A stretch of DNA of 64,000 nt from Gordonibacter sp. An230 (GCF_002159915.1 NZ_NFJP01000010.1:62001-126000), one strand, 5' to 3'. Shown: positions 1-9,784, numbered from the stretch's first letter. Program-made: numbers and translations. The notes: generated by a model from the letters alone, not told the origin.

Positions 1-1
1 A

Positions 2-1042
2 CTGCGCTTCGGCTCGGCCTGGCAGGATCTGCCCGCGCTCGCCGAAGCCGTCGCGTCGCGCGGCATCGACACGCGCTTCGCCAACCTCGTGAGCGACGAC
101 ACGCATCCGCACACGCTTGTGGCCGACGGACACCTCGACCATATCGTGCGCACGGCTGTGAGCTTGGGCATCGACGCCGTCGTCGCCATCCAGATGGTCA
201 CCATCAACTGCGCCCAGTGCTTCCAGATGGACCACGACCTGGGCTCCATCGCCCCCGGCAAGTGCGCCGACATCGTGTTCCTGGACGATCTAGAGAGCCT
301 GCAGGTCACGCGCGTGCTCATCGACGGCGAGGTGGTGGCCGAGAACGGGCGCGCCCTGTTCGACCTGCCGCCCTACCACTACCCCGATTGGGCGACGCGC
401 TCCATGCACCTGGGACGCGAGATCACGCCGGCAACGTTCGAAGTGGCCGCCCCCGAAGGCGCCTCTGACGGCGGCACCGTGCGCGTGCGCGCGATCGAGG
501 TCATCCCCGGCAAAGTGGGCACGCTCGAGGCGCACGTCGATCTGCCCGTTAAGAACGGGCGCTTGGAGTCCGCTGCGGAAAAGGACGCGCTCAAGGCGTT
601 CGTGTTCGAGCGGCACCATGGGACGGGCGCGTTCGGCAGAGGGTTCGTCAAAGGCTTCGGCATCAAACGCGGGGCGATGGCGTCCACCGTGGCGCACGAC
701 GCGCACAACCTGCTCGTGCTGGGTGCGAACGACGAGGACATGGCCCTGGCCGCGAACACGCTCGCCGCGTGCGGCGGCGGCATGGCCGTGGTCGCCGACG
801 GAGAGGTGCTGGGCCTTGTGGAGCTTCCCATCGCCGGCCTCATGGACGCGCTTCCCGCCGAGGAGATGAGCGCGAAGGTGCATGCCCTTGAGGACGCCTG
901 GGCTGCTATCGGCTGCGCCATGCCCTCCCCTTTCATGACGATGGCCCTGATCCCGCTCGCCTGCCTCCCTGAGCTGAGGCTGACGAACCGAGGATTGGTC
1001 GATTGCACGAAGTTCGAGTTCGCGGATTTGGCGGTGGAATAG
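2..1042 (+). CDS. ade: Adenine deaminase, 3' part
   Basis: The reading frame is open from base 2, so the true start lies left of the window; about 346 C-terminal residues are present. Adenine deaminase converts adenine to hypoxanthine and ammonia in purine salvage. The visible part carries the end of the amidohydrolase domain (around NCAQCFQMDHDLGSIAPGKCADIVFLDD, here cited only as the segment near 200-290) with the typical GxIAPGKxADIV ending of the metal-dependent amidohydrolase fold, followed by the adenine-deaminase C-terminal domain containing an HHGTGAFGRGFVKGFG-type stretch. The GTG at 89 is internal and is not the start. The gene ends about 180 bases before the first clear CRISPR repeat and shares no operon with it. 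Confidence 0.88.
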   Translation: MRFGSAWQDLPALAEAVASRGIDTRFANLVSDDTHPHTLVADGHLDHIVRTAVSLGIDAVVAIQMVTINCAQCFQMDHDLGSIAPGKCADIVFLDDLESLQVTRVLIDGEVVAENGRALFDLPPYHYPDWATRSMHLGREITPATFEVAAPEGASDGGTVRVRAIEVIPGKVGTLEAHVDLPVKNGRLESAAEKDALKAFVFERHHGTGAFGRGFVKGFGIKRGAMASTVAHDAHNLLVLGANDEDMALAANTLAACGGGMAVVADGEVLGLVELPIAGLMDALPAEEMSAKVHALEDAWAAIGCAMPSPFMTMALIPLACLPELRLTNRGLVDCTKFEFADLAVE

Positions 1043-1088
1043 AGAGCGGGCGGATCGGAGACATCTTCTGGCCCGCTCGCCCCTTGGA

Positions 1089-1184
1089 ACAAGAACCGCT
1101 CGCGCTCTCCGGGTTCGATCAGCCGCTGCCTTCATGCGAGCCCCTCGCGTGAGAGCTCTCGATCCGAACTCACGAAGGCTCGAC
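1089..1184 (-). repeat. Decayed CRISPR repeats beyond the array end
   Basis: Positions 1154-1184 match the 31-nt repeat at about 17 of 31 places, including GGCTCGAC at the conserved end, and sit exactly one repeat-spacer period (34-nt spacer) beyond the last recognisable repeat. Positions 1089-1119 are one period further and keep GAACC near one end and GGGTTCGA near the other (about 13 of 31). The phase match is the main argument; the second relic is weak. I read them as old, leader-distal repeats that have drifted. Confidence 0.45.
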
Positions 1185-1218
1185 ACGACCCTCTCAAAGG
1201 TGCGCCGCACCGATGCGC

Positions 1219-4194
1219 ATTCCAACCCGCGAGCCCGCGAGGACTCGACTACCCCGGCATCGCCGAGGTCGTGCGAACCGGCATGTTTCAACCCGCGAGC
1301 CCGTGAGGGCTCGACACGGCATGCCGCAGTCGTCGACCGCGGTCACGTCGTTTCAACCCGCGAGCCCGTGAGGGCTCGACCAAAAACCTTACGAGCAGCA
1401 CGCCCAGCACCATCGTTTCAACCCGCGAGCCCGTGAGGGCTCGACGATAATCACGCAGATAGTGCAGTTCGTCAATGAGTTTCAACCCGCGAGCCCGTGA
1501 GGGCTCGAAGTGTCCTCCAAGCTCTCCGGCGTTGCCGGCGCGGTGTTTCAACCCGCGGGCCCGTGAGGGCTCGACCAGGCGCCTACCTGCAGCAGATAAT
1601 CGACGGGCTGTTTCAACCCGCGAGCCCGTGAGGGCTCGACCGATGCTGTCGATCATCTGGTGCGCCGCCAGCCAGTTTCAACCCGCGAGCCCGTGAGGGC
1701 TCGACATCATGCTCAAGGACATCTATGCGGAGACGTTGGTTTCAACCCGCGAGCCCGTGAGGGCTCGACGTCGCGAACGACGAGACCGCCGCAACGCTGA
1801 CCGTGTTTCAACCCGCGAGCCCGTGAGGGCTCGACAAATCACCCACCGTCCACTCGCGGCGCCCGATAGGTTTCAACCCGCGAGCCCGTGAGGGCTCGAC
1901 GTACGAGAGCGACGAGGCCGTGCCCATGGCGAGGGTTTCAACCCGCGAGCCCGTGAGGGCTCGACGCCATGGTCGATTTGCCGTTTTGGCGCGCAACCAG
2001 TTTCAACCCGCGAGCCCGTGAGGGCTCGACCACGTAGGACGTCTTCGCGAGCTCGACGCCGTTGTTTCAACCCGCGAGCCCGTGAGGGCTCGACGGTTGC
2101 CGCCTCCTCGGCGCCCTCAAGGATGCTGTGTTTCAACCTGCGAGCCCGTGAGGGCTCGACCATGGCGACGTACTTCGCGGGAGCATCCACGCTTGAGTTT
2201 CAACCCGCGAGCCCGTGAGGGCTCGACGCATCGTGTCGCCGACCGGGAGGACGCCGTCGAGGTTTCAACCCGCGAGCCCGTGAGGGCTCGACTTGAGCGT
2301 TTTGAGGGGCGTTATGAATGGTACGAGTTTCAACCCGCGAGCCCGTGAGGGCTCGACTACGGGCGGCGCGAACACGTCCGCGCCGCATGCCTTCGTTTCA
2401 ACCCGCGAGCCCGTGAGGGCTCGACCGCAGCGGCGAACGTCCCCTATGCGAACCTGCAATGGTTTCAACCCGCGAGCCCGTGAGGGCTCGACCCACCGGC
2501 TTGTTCCTGGGATTACGCATCTGGAGAAGTTTCAACCCGCGAGCCCGTGAGGGCTCGACTGATGGTGGCGGCCATTTTGTCCCTTTCTCTCGTGTTTCAA
2601 CCCGCGAGCCCGTGAGGGCTCGACCTGCGCGTCCTCCTCGTTCAAAAACGCCTGGAAGGTGTTTCAACCCGCGAGCCCGTGAGGGCTCGACGCCGCTCCG
2701 GGGCCGCTGTAGAGGGTCTGGGATACGGTTTCAACCCGCGAGCCCGTGAGGGCTCGACGGATGGCGCTAGGCGGTAGGCCAGTCGAGCGTACGGTTTCAA
2801 CCCGCGAGCCCGTGAGGGCTCGACATCGATCATGCAAACCTCCAATGCATGTGATGTTGTTTCAACCCGCGAGCCCGTGAGGGCTCGACCATTCTATCCT
2901 CCCGTCACCATGATCCCGTTTATGTTTCAACCCGCGAGCCCGTGAGGGCTCGACGCTATCGCCGTCCACATCATCCCGCGAGCCCTCATGCGGTTTCAAC
3001 CCGCGAGCCCGTGAGGGCTCGACGGATAAAGGCAGATACAACCATTCCCAAAGCCCAGTTTCAACCCGCGAGCCCGTGAGGGCTCGACGACCGATTACAC
3101 GCCCATCACGCCCGAGCGCCTGTTTCAACCCGCGAGCCCGTGAGGGCTCGACGCGTCCGCGCCTCGGAGAATCGTTAGAGAGAAAGGTTTCAACCCGCGA
3201 GCCCGTGAGGGCTCGACCTGCGTACGTGGATAGCAGGGCGTCGATGACGGCGTTTCAACCCGCGAGCCCGTGAGGGCTCGACGACGGCACGTGGGCGCGC
3301 TGCTCCGCATCCAAGAGCGTTTCAACCCGCGAGCCCGTGAGGGCTCGACGACCCTGTACGGCTACAATTACGCGATGTTCAAGTTTCAACCCGCGAGCCC
3401 GTGAGGGCTCGACTGGACTCCGGGTCGCGAGCGATGTCCATGATGCGGTTTCAACCCGCGAGCCCGTGAGGGCTCGACAATCCGGCAGCGACGGGGTTAA
3501 AAAACCGCAGTGTTTCAACCCGCGAGCCCGTGAGGGCTCGACCTTAAGATAGCCGGTGCGAGAATCGCAATAAAAGTCGTTTCAACCCGCGAGCCCGTGA
3601 GGGCTCGACCGCCGCCGAGAGGTTCAAGGGCGACATGCGCGAGTTTCAACCCGCGAGCCCGTGAGGGCTCGACTCCTGCGAGCCCGTATCCGATTCCAGC
3701 GAAAGCTTGTTTCAACCCGCGAGCCCGTGAGGGCTCGACCATGATATTGCGATCATACTCGCGAAAAACGAGGGTTTCAACCCGCGAGCCCGTGAGGGCT
3801 CGACGGGGCCGGGAAGGAGAGAAGATGAGCATCAACTGGTTTCAACCCGCGAGCCCGTGAGGGCTCGACGAGCTCGCCGGTCGTCGCGTTGTCGTCGGTC
3901 GTGTTTCAACCCGCGAGCCCGTGAGGGCTCGACTCGCGAGACGGCTTGCAACGCCTCCTTGTTCAAATAGTTTCAACCCGCGAGCCCGTGAGGGCTCGAC
4001 CGATGTCGATGAGCACGCCGGGAACGTTCTCAAGTTTCAACCCGCGAGCCCGTGAGGGCTCGACTCGATACCGATGTGCCCTTCGTGGCTATCGATCTGT
4101 TTCAACCCGCGAGCCCGTGAGGGCTCGACGGGAGTCTCGAAGTTCGATCACATGGCTCTTTGAGTTTCAACCCGCGAGCCCGTGAGGGCTCGAC
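1219..4194 (-). CRISPR. Type I-C CRISPR array, 46 repeats and 45 spacers
   Basis: The 31-nt repeat begins at 1219, 1285, 1350, 1415, 1479 and so on to 4164. In the transcribed (minus) direction it starts GTCGAGCCCTCACGGGCTCG and ends CGGGTTGAAAC. CGAGCCC and GGGCTCG form a 7-bp stem with a 4-nt loop, as expected for Cas5-type (Cas5d) processing, and the GTTGAAAC end is typical of type I-C. Spacers are 33-38 nt, mostly 34. Repeats at 1219 (four substitutions), 1479 (terminal base), 1545 and 2130 (one each) differ from the consensus; all lie in the left part, so the right end beside cas2 is the leader end. No duplicated spacer was noticed. Confidence 0.98.
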
Positions 4195-4385
4195 TGTCGG
4201 AATATACATATTAGTGCATATTCTGACTATTATATTCATATTAGACAATCAGCCAACACCGTAAGCAGCTATCAGCGGGCTTGTGAAGCCTAAAACCTGC
4301 GCGAACCTCATGAATAGCGCGCCATTGCTTGGGGTTCGCGCGGCACGCTATCGAGTTTTCGCATTGTCAAGGTGCGCATTTCCTC
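4195..4385 (-). promoter_or_regulatory. CRISPR leader with array promoter
   Basis: This gap lies between the cas2 stop and the first repeat. The 65 bases next to the array are very AT-rich against a GC-rich background. On the minus strand TTGGCT (4256-4251) and TATAAT (4234-4229) are separated by 16 nt, giving a good sigma-A-like promoter whose start would fall about 25-30 nt before the first repeat at 4194. A 9-bp inverted repeat (GCGCGAACC at 4299-4307, GGTTCGCGC at 4333-4341) lies nearer cas2 and may be a leader element or a weak 3' hairpin of the cas operon. Confidence 0.75.
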
Positions 4386-4676
4386 TCACACGCACAGGAG
4401 CCCTTCCGGGTCGTACGCCTCCTTCGCTCCCACATGCTCGACTTTTCGCTTCCAGTTCTTCCCGAGATTATAGAACCGCAGGCTGTCACGCGTCAGATCG
4501 GCCGCCTTCATCAGCTCGCTCTTCATTGTCTCGAACTGAGCCGGATCGAGCGAGCACTCGAACACCGAGTTCTGCACGCGCTGGCCGTACTTCACGCAGA
4601 TCTTCGCAACCCGACGCAACCGGCGGGTTCCCTGTGGGCTCGCCGTTTCCACATCGTACGTCACCAGCACGTACAT
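4386..4676 (-). CDS. cas2: CRISPR-associated endonuclease Cas2
   Basis: This 96-residue protein begins MYVLVTYDVET, the usual N-terminus of type I-C Cas2 with the ferredoxin-like fold and the conserved metal-proximal Asp (D8). I take the ATG at 4676 rather than the in-frame ATG four codons upstream because GGAGG lies about 5 nt before it and the family aligns from there. The start is 2 nt from the cas1 stop, so the two are translationally linked. Cas2 forms the central dimer of the Cas1-Cas2 integrase that inserts new spacers. It is the last cas gene before the leader. Confidence 0.95.
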   Translation of the reverse strand: MYVLVTYDVETASPQGTRRLRRVAKICVKYGQRVQNSVFECSLDPAQFETMKSELMKAADLTRDSLRFYNLGKNWKRKVEHVGAKEAYDPEGLLCV

Positions 4677-4678
4677 CG

Positions 4679-5704
4679 CTACCTCCAAATGAACGCCGGA
4701 TAATCGTCCAAATCTCCGCGCAGGTGGCGCGCCAGCAGCTGCACCTGCAAGAACGGCACGAGACCCACCGGCACCTTCTCCTTCAAGAACGGATGCATCA
4801 CCTGCTCCTGTTTGCGCTGCTGCCAGAGCCCAAGCGCGTTCTTGCGGGCCGCGTCAGTCAAAACGACGCCCGATGCCTCGCTCGACGAGAAATCGGGCTC
4901 GCCCACCTGCCGACGATTGATCAGCGATACCACGAAGCGATCAACGTACCACGCCCGCAACTCCTCCATGACATCCAATGCGAGGCTCGCCCGCCCCGGT
5001 CGATCTCGATGGAAGAAGCCAACCTGGGGGTCGAGCCCGACGGTCTCGCACGCGCTCGCCACATCGCGAGCCAGAAGCGAATAGAAAAACGAGAGCAGGG
5101 CGTTCACCGGATCTCTTGGCGGCCTCCTCGTGCGTCCCGAGAAGGCGAAACCGTCCCCCGCCCGAAGCAAGCGGTCGAACACGCCGAAGTACCGATGCGC
5201 CGCGTCGCCCTCGACTCCCCTCAGCTCGTCAGCGTCGACCGTCGAGAACGCGCCAGCCTCACGAAGCTTGAGCCCTTCGATGGCCTCGTCCAAAGCATCA
5301 TCCGCCTCGTCGGGATAATCACGCCTGCAACGCTGCAGGACGGTCCGCGCGTTGCGCACCTTGGCCGCGACGAATCGCTGTGCGAGACGGAGGGCGGCGT
5401 CAGGATCGTCCGACACCCGGTACTGGGCGCGTCGGAGCAGCACGTTTCCCGAAACCGGCCCCTCGACCCGCGCGAGGAAGCGCCCGGCGTCGTCCAGAAA
5501 CGAGATCGTGATCCCCCGCTCAGCACAAGCCCCCAGAACCGCAGGGGAGCAGCCGAGGTATCCGAATATCACAATGCCCTCGAGCAAGTGGCACGGCACC
5601 TGCAGCGCCTTCTCGCCGTCCACCCGCACCACGAGCGCATCGTCGCCCTTGCACACGTACGCCTCAGGGTTCGTCACATAGAGCGTGTTGAGAAGCTTTT
5701 TCAA
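4679..5704 (-). CDS. cas1: CRISPR integrase Cas1, type I-C
   Basis: This 341-residue protein starts MKKLLNTLYVTNPEAYV, a typical type I-C Cas1 N-terminus. The presumed metal ligands are E165 (in RGVEGDAA), H232 (GFFHRDRPG) and D244/E247 (ALDVMEE), which are the catalytic positions of the family. Cas1 catalyses the transesterification that joins prespacers to the leader-end repeat. Its start overlaps the end of cas4 by 41 nt, a normal arrangement in I-C operons and a sign of tight coupling of the adaptation genes cas4-cas1-cas2. Length matches the family and no catalytic residue is missing, so adaptation should be functional. Confidence 0.97.
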   Translation of the reverse strand: MKKLLNTLYVTNPEAYVCKGDDALVVRVDGEKALQVPCHLLEGIVIFGYLGCSPAVLGACAERGITISFLDDAGRFLARVEGPVSGNVLLRRAQYRVSDDPDAALRLAQRFVAAKVRNARTVLQRCRRDYPDEADDALDEAIEGLKLREAGAFSTVDADELRGVEGDAAHRYFGVFDRLLRAGDGFAFSGRTRRPPRDPVNALLSFFYSLLARDVASACETVGLDPQVGFFHRDRPGRASLALDVMEELRAWYVDRFVVSLINRRQVGEPDFSSSEASGVVLTDAARKNALGLWQQRKQEQVMHPFLKEKVPVGLVPFLQVQLLARHLRGDLDDYPAFIWR

Positions 5705-6323
5705 ACCCCGCCTCCTTCCAATACGCTACGGCATCATGATCGAACGCCTCGAGGAGGCAAGAGTCGGCCAACGAGCATCGGCGGCACTTCGGGCCGCGCA
5801 CGGCCCGAGGCGTCTCGCCGCACTCGAACAGCTTGTGCATGCGAAGCGCCAACCCAGCGACGCGCTCGCGCAAGGCATCGTCGAGCACGACGCGCTCCCG
5901 ACGGCGGGTGGCGCCGTAGAACAGGTCGCCCTGTCCTACGGCGCATCCGAACATCTCCTCCAGGCACAGCGCCTGCGCACACACCTGGATGCGATCCCAT
6001 TCTTCTATCTTCGGTTTCCCCACCTTGTACTCCACGGGGCGCACCGCAACCTTGGCCGCATCGCCGTCCGCAGCGAACTCCACAACATCGGCGATGCCCG
6101 CTATACCGAGGCTGCGGCTCACGAGCCGATACCCTCGCTCGGACCTGACGCCCTTCGCGGCGGAGTACCCCTCCAAGTGCACCCGTTCGTGGAACAGCGA
6201 GCCCCGCACCGTGTCGTAGCTCTCGTCCCATATCTGCTCGAGGTGGATGAGCGCCCACTGGCGCTCGCAGTACGCGATGTGCTGCAGCCCCGAAAGCGGC
6301 AACAGCTCGTCATCGGCGTACAT
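5664..6323 (-). CDS. cas4: Cas4 exonuclease, PAM-selecting adaptation factor
   Basis: This 219-residue protein belongs to the RecB-like nuclease family. It has an N-terminal Cys (AYCERQW, C19), a PVEYKVGKPK motif equivalent to the QxxxY/DxK nuclease core, and a C-terminal cysteine cluster (KCRRCSLADSC) that with C19 would hold a [4Fe-4S] cluster. In type I-C systems Cas4 associates with Cas1-Cas2 and trims prespacers at the PAM end. It starts 3 nt after the cas7 stop and overlaps cas1, so it lies within the single cas transcript. Confidence 0.95.
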   Translation of the reverse strand: MYADDELLPLSGLQHIAYCERQWALIHLEQIWDESYDTVRGSLFHERVHLEGYSAAKGVRSERGYRLVSRSLGIAGIADVVEFAADGDAAKVAVRPVEYKVGKPKIEEWDRIQVCAQALCLEEMFGCAVGQGDLFYGATRRRERVVLDDALRERVAGLALRMHKLFECGETPRAVRGPKCRRCSLADSCLLEAFDHDAVAYWKEAGFEKASQHALCDEP

Positions 6324-6326
6324 GGT

Positions 6327-7232
6327 CTACTCGACCGGAAGTTCCAGCAGCTCGACCCCCTCGGGAATCGCCGCGCGGTCGACGACGATCTCGTAGTCCG
6401 AGAACGCACGGGCCTCGGCGCCGTCCTCGATGAGCCGCTTCACCGACACCGCATCGAACAGCTTATGGGCCGGCGCGTTCCCCAGCTTGCTCTCATGCTT
6501 GAACGCGAACAGCTTGCGCAAGGCCATGAGCCCGCGCGCGGCACTGCGGTCGTGCTCGAACATGTTCATGAGCGCCTCGAAGAACAGGTCGAGGTCCTCC
6601 TGGGAGAAGCCCGTCTTCTCGGCGAGCGCGGCGGAGATGAACCCCTCAGCCCGGTACAGCCCGTAGGGCACGTACTGCTTGCGGCCCATCGTCTTCTCTT
6701 TTTCGACGTCCTTCTCGTTCGTCACCGCCATGCGCGTGATGCTCATCTCGAGCGGCAGCACGGGGTCGACCGACTCGGCGAAGCACAGCTGGATGGGGCC
6801 GCGCACCTGGCCGCAGTTCACGTCGGTGGTCATGACCGCGCCGAACGCGCGGATGTCGAAGAAGTTGTCGCACATGAACTTCGTGACCTTGAGCTGGTCC
6901 TCCTTGGCTTTCGGCAGCTTCTTCGGCGCGGGCTTCATGTCGTAGTGCACGTACGCCTTGCGGTTGCGGTCGTTGAGCACGGCCGCCTCCTGCACGTAGA
7001 TCTTGTACCCGAGCTCGCCCTGGGCCACGTCGGGGTCGTCGATCGCCTCGCCTTTCACCAGGTCGACGTAGTTGCGGATCTTGCGCTTGAGGCACACGTC
7101 CGACACGATGCCGCGGCTCGTGTCGGGATCGATGCGCGGCATGTTGCCGGCATCCGGGTCGCCGTTGGGGTTGCCGTTCTTCACGTCGAAGAAGAAGACG
7201 AAGTCGTAGCGGTTCTTGATAGGCTCTGCCAT
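6327..7232 (-). CDS. cas7c: Cas7 (Csd2), type I-C Cascade backbone
   Basis: This 301-residue protein shows the Cas7/Csd2 N-terminal signature RYDFVFFFDVKNGNPNGDPDAGNMPRIDP (quoted here only as the region of residues 8-36), an RRM-fold beginning followed by the NGDP loop. Several copies coat the crRNA spacer in the Cascade complex. It lies between cas8c (9-nt gap) and cas4 (3-nt gap), the canonical type I-C order. Length is normal and no interruption is seen. Confidence 0.96.
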   Translation of the reverse strand: MAEPIKNRYDFVFFFDVKNGNPNGDPDAGNMPRIDPDTSRGIVSDVCLKRKIRNYVDLVKGEAIDDPDVAQGELGYKIYVQEAAVLNDRNRKAYVHYDMKPAPKKLPKAKEDQLKVTKFMCDNFFDIRAFGAVMTTDVNCGQVRGPIQLCFAESVDPVLPLEMSITRMAVTNEKDVEKEKTMGRKQYVPYGLYRAEGFISAALAEKTGFSQEDLDLFFEALMNMFEHDRSAARGLMALRKLFAFKHESKLGNAPAHKLFDAVSVKRLIEDGAEARAFSDYEIVVDRAAIPEGVELLELPVE

Positions 7233-7241
7233 GATGTCCTC

Positions 7242-9068
7242 CTAGTTGGTTTCGGTCTCGTCGTCGGCGCTATCGGCGTCCGCTTCCGCATCGGCCTCGT
7301 CGTCGTGCTTCTTCCACAGGTCGACGCGCTGCTGGTAGTACCCCACGAAGAACTCGCCCTGGTCTTCCGCGTCGAGTGTCTTGGGGAACAGGACCGGCCC
7401 GTCGAGCATCGCCATGATCTCGTCGTTCGCCTTCTCGAACTTCACGCAAAGCCCCGGGTTGAACTTGCGCAGCTTCGACAGATGGTTCTGCGTGTTGTGC
7501 AGCAGATGCGGGAACACGCGGGCGGGCGTCGTGGAAGCGGCCCCGATGTAGCGGTCGCGGATGGTAGCGTTCACCTCGCCGAGCGCGCTTCGCTGCGCGT
7601 GCTCCATGACGGCGAACAGCCTTCCGAGCACGTAACCGCGGTTCGCCCTCTCTTTGTCCAGATTCACGTCCAGACTCCTTTCCTCATCGGCGCGTGCGGC
7701 GCCGTCTTCCCCATTCGAGTTTTCTGCGCCGAGCCGTGCCCTGCGCACAAGGCACGCCTTGAGCAACGCCGCCCGCCGGCCCATGTCCCACGAGTTGCGC
7801 CGCGCATGGTCGGAGCGCATGCGCGAAAGCACCGCGTAGTAGAGGGCCTGCGGAAACGCGCGGCCGGTGAGCATGGCCTCCATGCAGCCGTTCACCAGCG
7901 TCGAAGGCAGCTGGTCGGCCGACCCCATGGGCGCGGTCTGCAGCAACAGCGTGCGAAGCGAGCGGGCGCGCACGTCGGCCATGCTCACATCGCGAAGGTA
8001 CGCTCCGAAGTTCTCGGCCATGCGGCCGAGCGTGCTCGTCTCGAAGAACCGAGCGGCCAAGCGCGCCGCGTTGGGCGCGAGGCCGAGCACGAAGTAGCGC
8101 GTCTCGGTGTCGACGCCGGTCAGGGGAAGGCCGCGCTCCATGCTCTCGAGCGCCGCGCGCACTTCCTGCACGGCGTTCTGGTCCTCGGCCCTGTCGAGCT
8201 CGTCGGGGTCGAGTATCCCCAGCATGAGCAGGTCCTCCGCCGGCGCCGGACGATCCGCCCAGAACACCACCGTCGTCTCGCCGAAGCGCACCCGATGCTC
8301 GCGGTCGGCGCAGAGCTGCCGCAGTGCGGAGCCCGCGTTGAACGCCGCCGCCTCCGAGACCGACGCGTTGTAAGCCTGCGACTTGCCATACGACTCGAAC
8401 GACTGCAGGTTGAACGATACGAGCGACGCTCCGGCCGACTGCGCCCCAGGAACGCCGGTCACCTGGGGAAACAAGCGGGCAAGCGGGCCCTCTTCGCCCG
8501 TGACGGCACATTGGCCAACCACCTCGCCCGTCGCCTGGCCATCGCAATAGGAAGCCCATGCGGCAGCCACCGCGGGCCGCTCGTGCAGTCGCCCCGGGTC
8601 TCCGTCCAGCCGGAACACCACGAAGCCGCCGCCGCTCGCCAACTCCGAGCGCACGCCCTCGTCGAGGTCGGCGTCGCGATCCTCGCGCTCGAAGAAGCGC
8701 AGGACGGCTTGCGCGCCCTCGTCGTCGCATTCGCCCAGCACGGCCTCGTGCAGCGCCCGCGCGCTCGCCAGCTTCTCGGGCCCGCGTTTCTCATCGTAAC
8801 CGAGCAGGTAGGCCGCATTGTCGCACAGGAAGAACGGCAGCATGCCGGTTCCGCTGCGCGTCGTATGCTCGGGCACGCGCAGCGAGACGAACTTCCGCAG
8901 CTCCTTGCCCGTGCCCGCTGTGAGTTGATACGCGCCCAGCAGCCTGCCGTCGCGGGAGAGCTTGAGCTCCCACGCCGCCTTCTCCACGCTCCAATGACGG
9001 GCGGGAACGTCGCGCTCGGGATCGGCCAACAGGCGCTCGTAATACTTGTTGAGCTCTTGCAAGATCAT
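7242..9068 (-). CDS. cas8c: Cas8c (Csd1), large subunit of type I-C Cascade
   Basis: This 608-residue protein starts MILQELNKYYERL and matches the length and N-terminus of Csd1, the large subunit that recognises the PAM. In type I-C an internal start also yields a small Cas11c subunit; I did not fix its start here, but the C-terminal 150 residues (with an IGAASTTPARVFPHLLHNTQNH-type helix region near residues 500-530) are where it would be. The start overlaps the cas5 stop by ATGA, so translation is coupled. The C-terminus is rich in Asp and Glu. Confidence 0.94.
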   Translation of the reverse strand: MILQELNKYYERLLADPERDVPARHWSVEKAAWELKLSRDGRLLGAYQLTAGTGKELRKFVSLRVPEHTTRSGTGMLPFFLCDNAAYLLGYDEKRGPEKLASARALHEAVLGECDDEGAQAVLRFFEREDRDADLDEGVRSELASGGGFVVFRLDGDPGRLHERPAVAAAWASYCDGQATGEVVGQCAVTGEEGPLARLFPQVTGVPGAQSAGASLVSFNLQSFESYGKSQAYNASVSEAAAFNAGSALRQLCADREHRVRFGETTVVFWADRPAPAEDLLMLGILDPDELDRAEDQNAVQEVRAALESMERGLPLTGVDTETRYFVLGLAPNAARLAARFFETSTLGRMAENFGAYLRDVSMADVRARSLRTLLLQTAPMGSADQLPSTLVNGCMEAMLTGRAFPQALYYAVLSRMRSDHARRNSWDMGRRAALLKACLVRRARLGAENSNGEDGAARADEERSLDVNLDKERANRGYVLGRLFAVMEHAQRSALGEVNATIRDRYIGAASTTPARVFPHLLHNTQNHLSKLRKFNPGLCVKFEKANDEIMAMLDGPVLFPKTLDAEDQGEFFVGYYQQRVDLWKKHDDEADAEADADSADDETETN

Positions 9069-9730
9069 CGGACCACCGCCTCGCGCGCGCGGGCGACGTC
9101 GATCACGCCGTCGCGCATCGAGGCGCGGAAGAACTGCGGCTCCATATCATGGTCGAAGTCGATGTCGAAGAGCATGAACCCCAGATCCCGCTCGCCGGAG
9201 CCGGCGTAGAACGACTTGGGCCTATCGCCAGGCTCCTCCACGATCGATACGTCGGCGGGGAACTCGCGGCAGCCGAAGTAGGGCTGGTTGAAGCACTGCC
9301 CCTTGCGCAGGCGGCGCAGGGCGATGCTGTAGTGCTTCTCCACCGCGTCGTCTTCCCCCGCCTGCTCCGTCAACGTGAAATGCGCGTCGATCAAATACGC
9401 GACGTCCTTCAAGTACATGGTCGCGCGCTGTTGGCGGTCGTCGTTGGCCGCCGTCCATACCTCCTCGCCGCGCTCCATGGCGGCCTTGGCATTGCGGTAG
9501 CTCAGCTTGCCGCCCAGCTCGTTGCGCCTGAACGTGTCGAAGCGAATCTCATTGAGCACCTCAATGCGGTCGATGTGCCATCGGATGGCCGGCTTCCAGT
9601 ACACGGCCTCGACGAGCCCGCGCGCCGCCGACGGCGTGATGACGTCGTAACTGACGCGCTCGGCTTTCATCTCGGGCCGCGTGAAGCACGCCCGAGGGCC
9701 TCGCGCGAGCACTTTGATGCCATATCCCAT
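9065..9730 (-). CDS. cas5c: Cas5c (Cas5d), crRNA-processing endonuclease
   Basis: This 221-residue protein replaces Cas6 in type I-C: it cuts the pre-crRNA at the base of the repeat hairpin and holds the 5' handle. The family catalytic Tyr probably corresponds to Y44 (AVYWKP), and the Lys-His pair to K132-H133 (EKHYSI), followed by the conserved GQCFNQPYFGCREF segment at about 144-157. Residue assignment is by motif position, not structure. It is 54 nt downstream of cas3 and overlaps cas8c by 4 nt. Confidence 0.94.
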   Translation of the reverse strand: MGYGIKVLARGPRACFTRPEMKAERVSYDVITPSAARGLVEAVYWKPAIRWHIDRIEVLNEIRFDTFRRNELGGKLSYRNAKAAMERGEEVWTAANDDRQQRATMYLKDVAYLIDAHFTLTEQAGEDDAVEKHYSIALRRLRKGQCFNQPYFGCREFPADVSIVEEPGDRPKSFYAGSGERDLGFMLFDIDFDHDMEPQFFRASMRDGVIDVARAREAVVR

Positions 9731-9784
9731 GTCGAACCTCCTTCCTCTCTCGTTGCAGCCGCGCCCGCAAGCGCGAACTTCGCC

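Noticed and set aside
2890-2923. Array spacer sharing short words with the crRNA-like guide
   Set aside because: The shared strings (GTGACGG, ATAGAATG) are short and in different order; no common origin can be claimed.
1288-4185. Many 60-120-codon open frames inside the CRISPR array
   Set aside because: They arise from translation of the repeat (recurring REPVRAR and SRARGLK strings) and are not genes.
5685-9209. 1174-codon open frame on the plus strand across cas1-cas4-cas7-cas8c
   Set aside because: It is antisense to well-supported cas genes. Long shadow frames are expected in GC-rich DNA, and the translation is low-complexity Arg/His/Val without domains.
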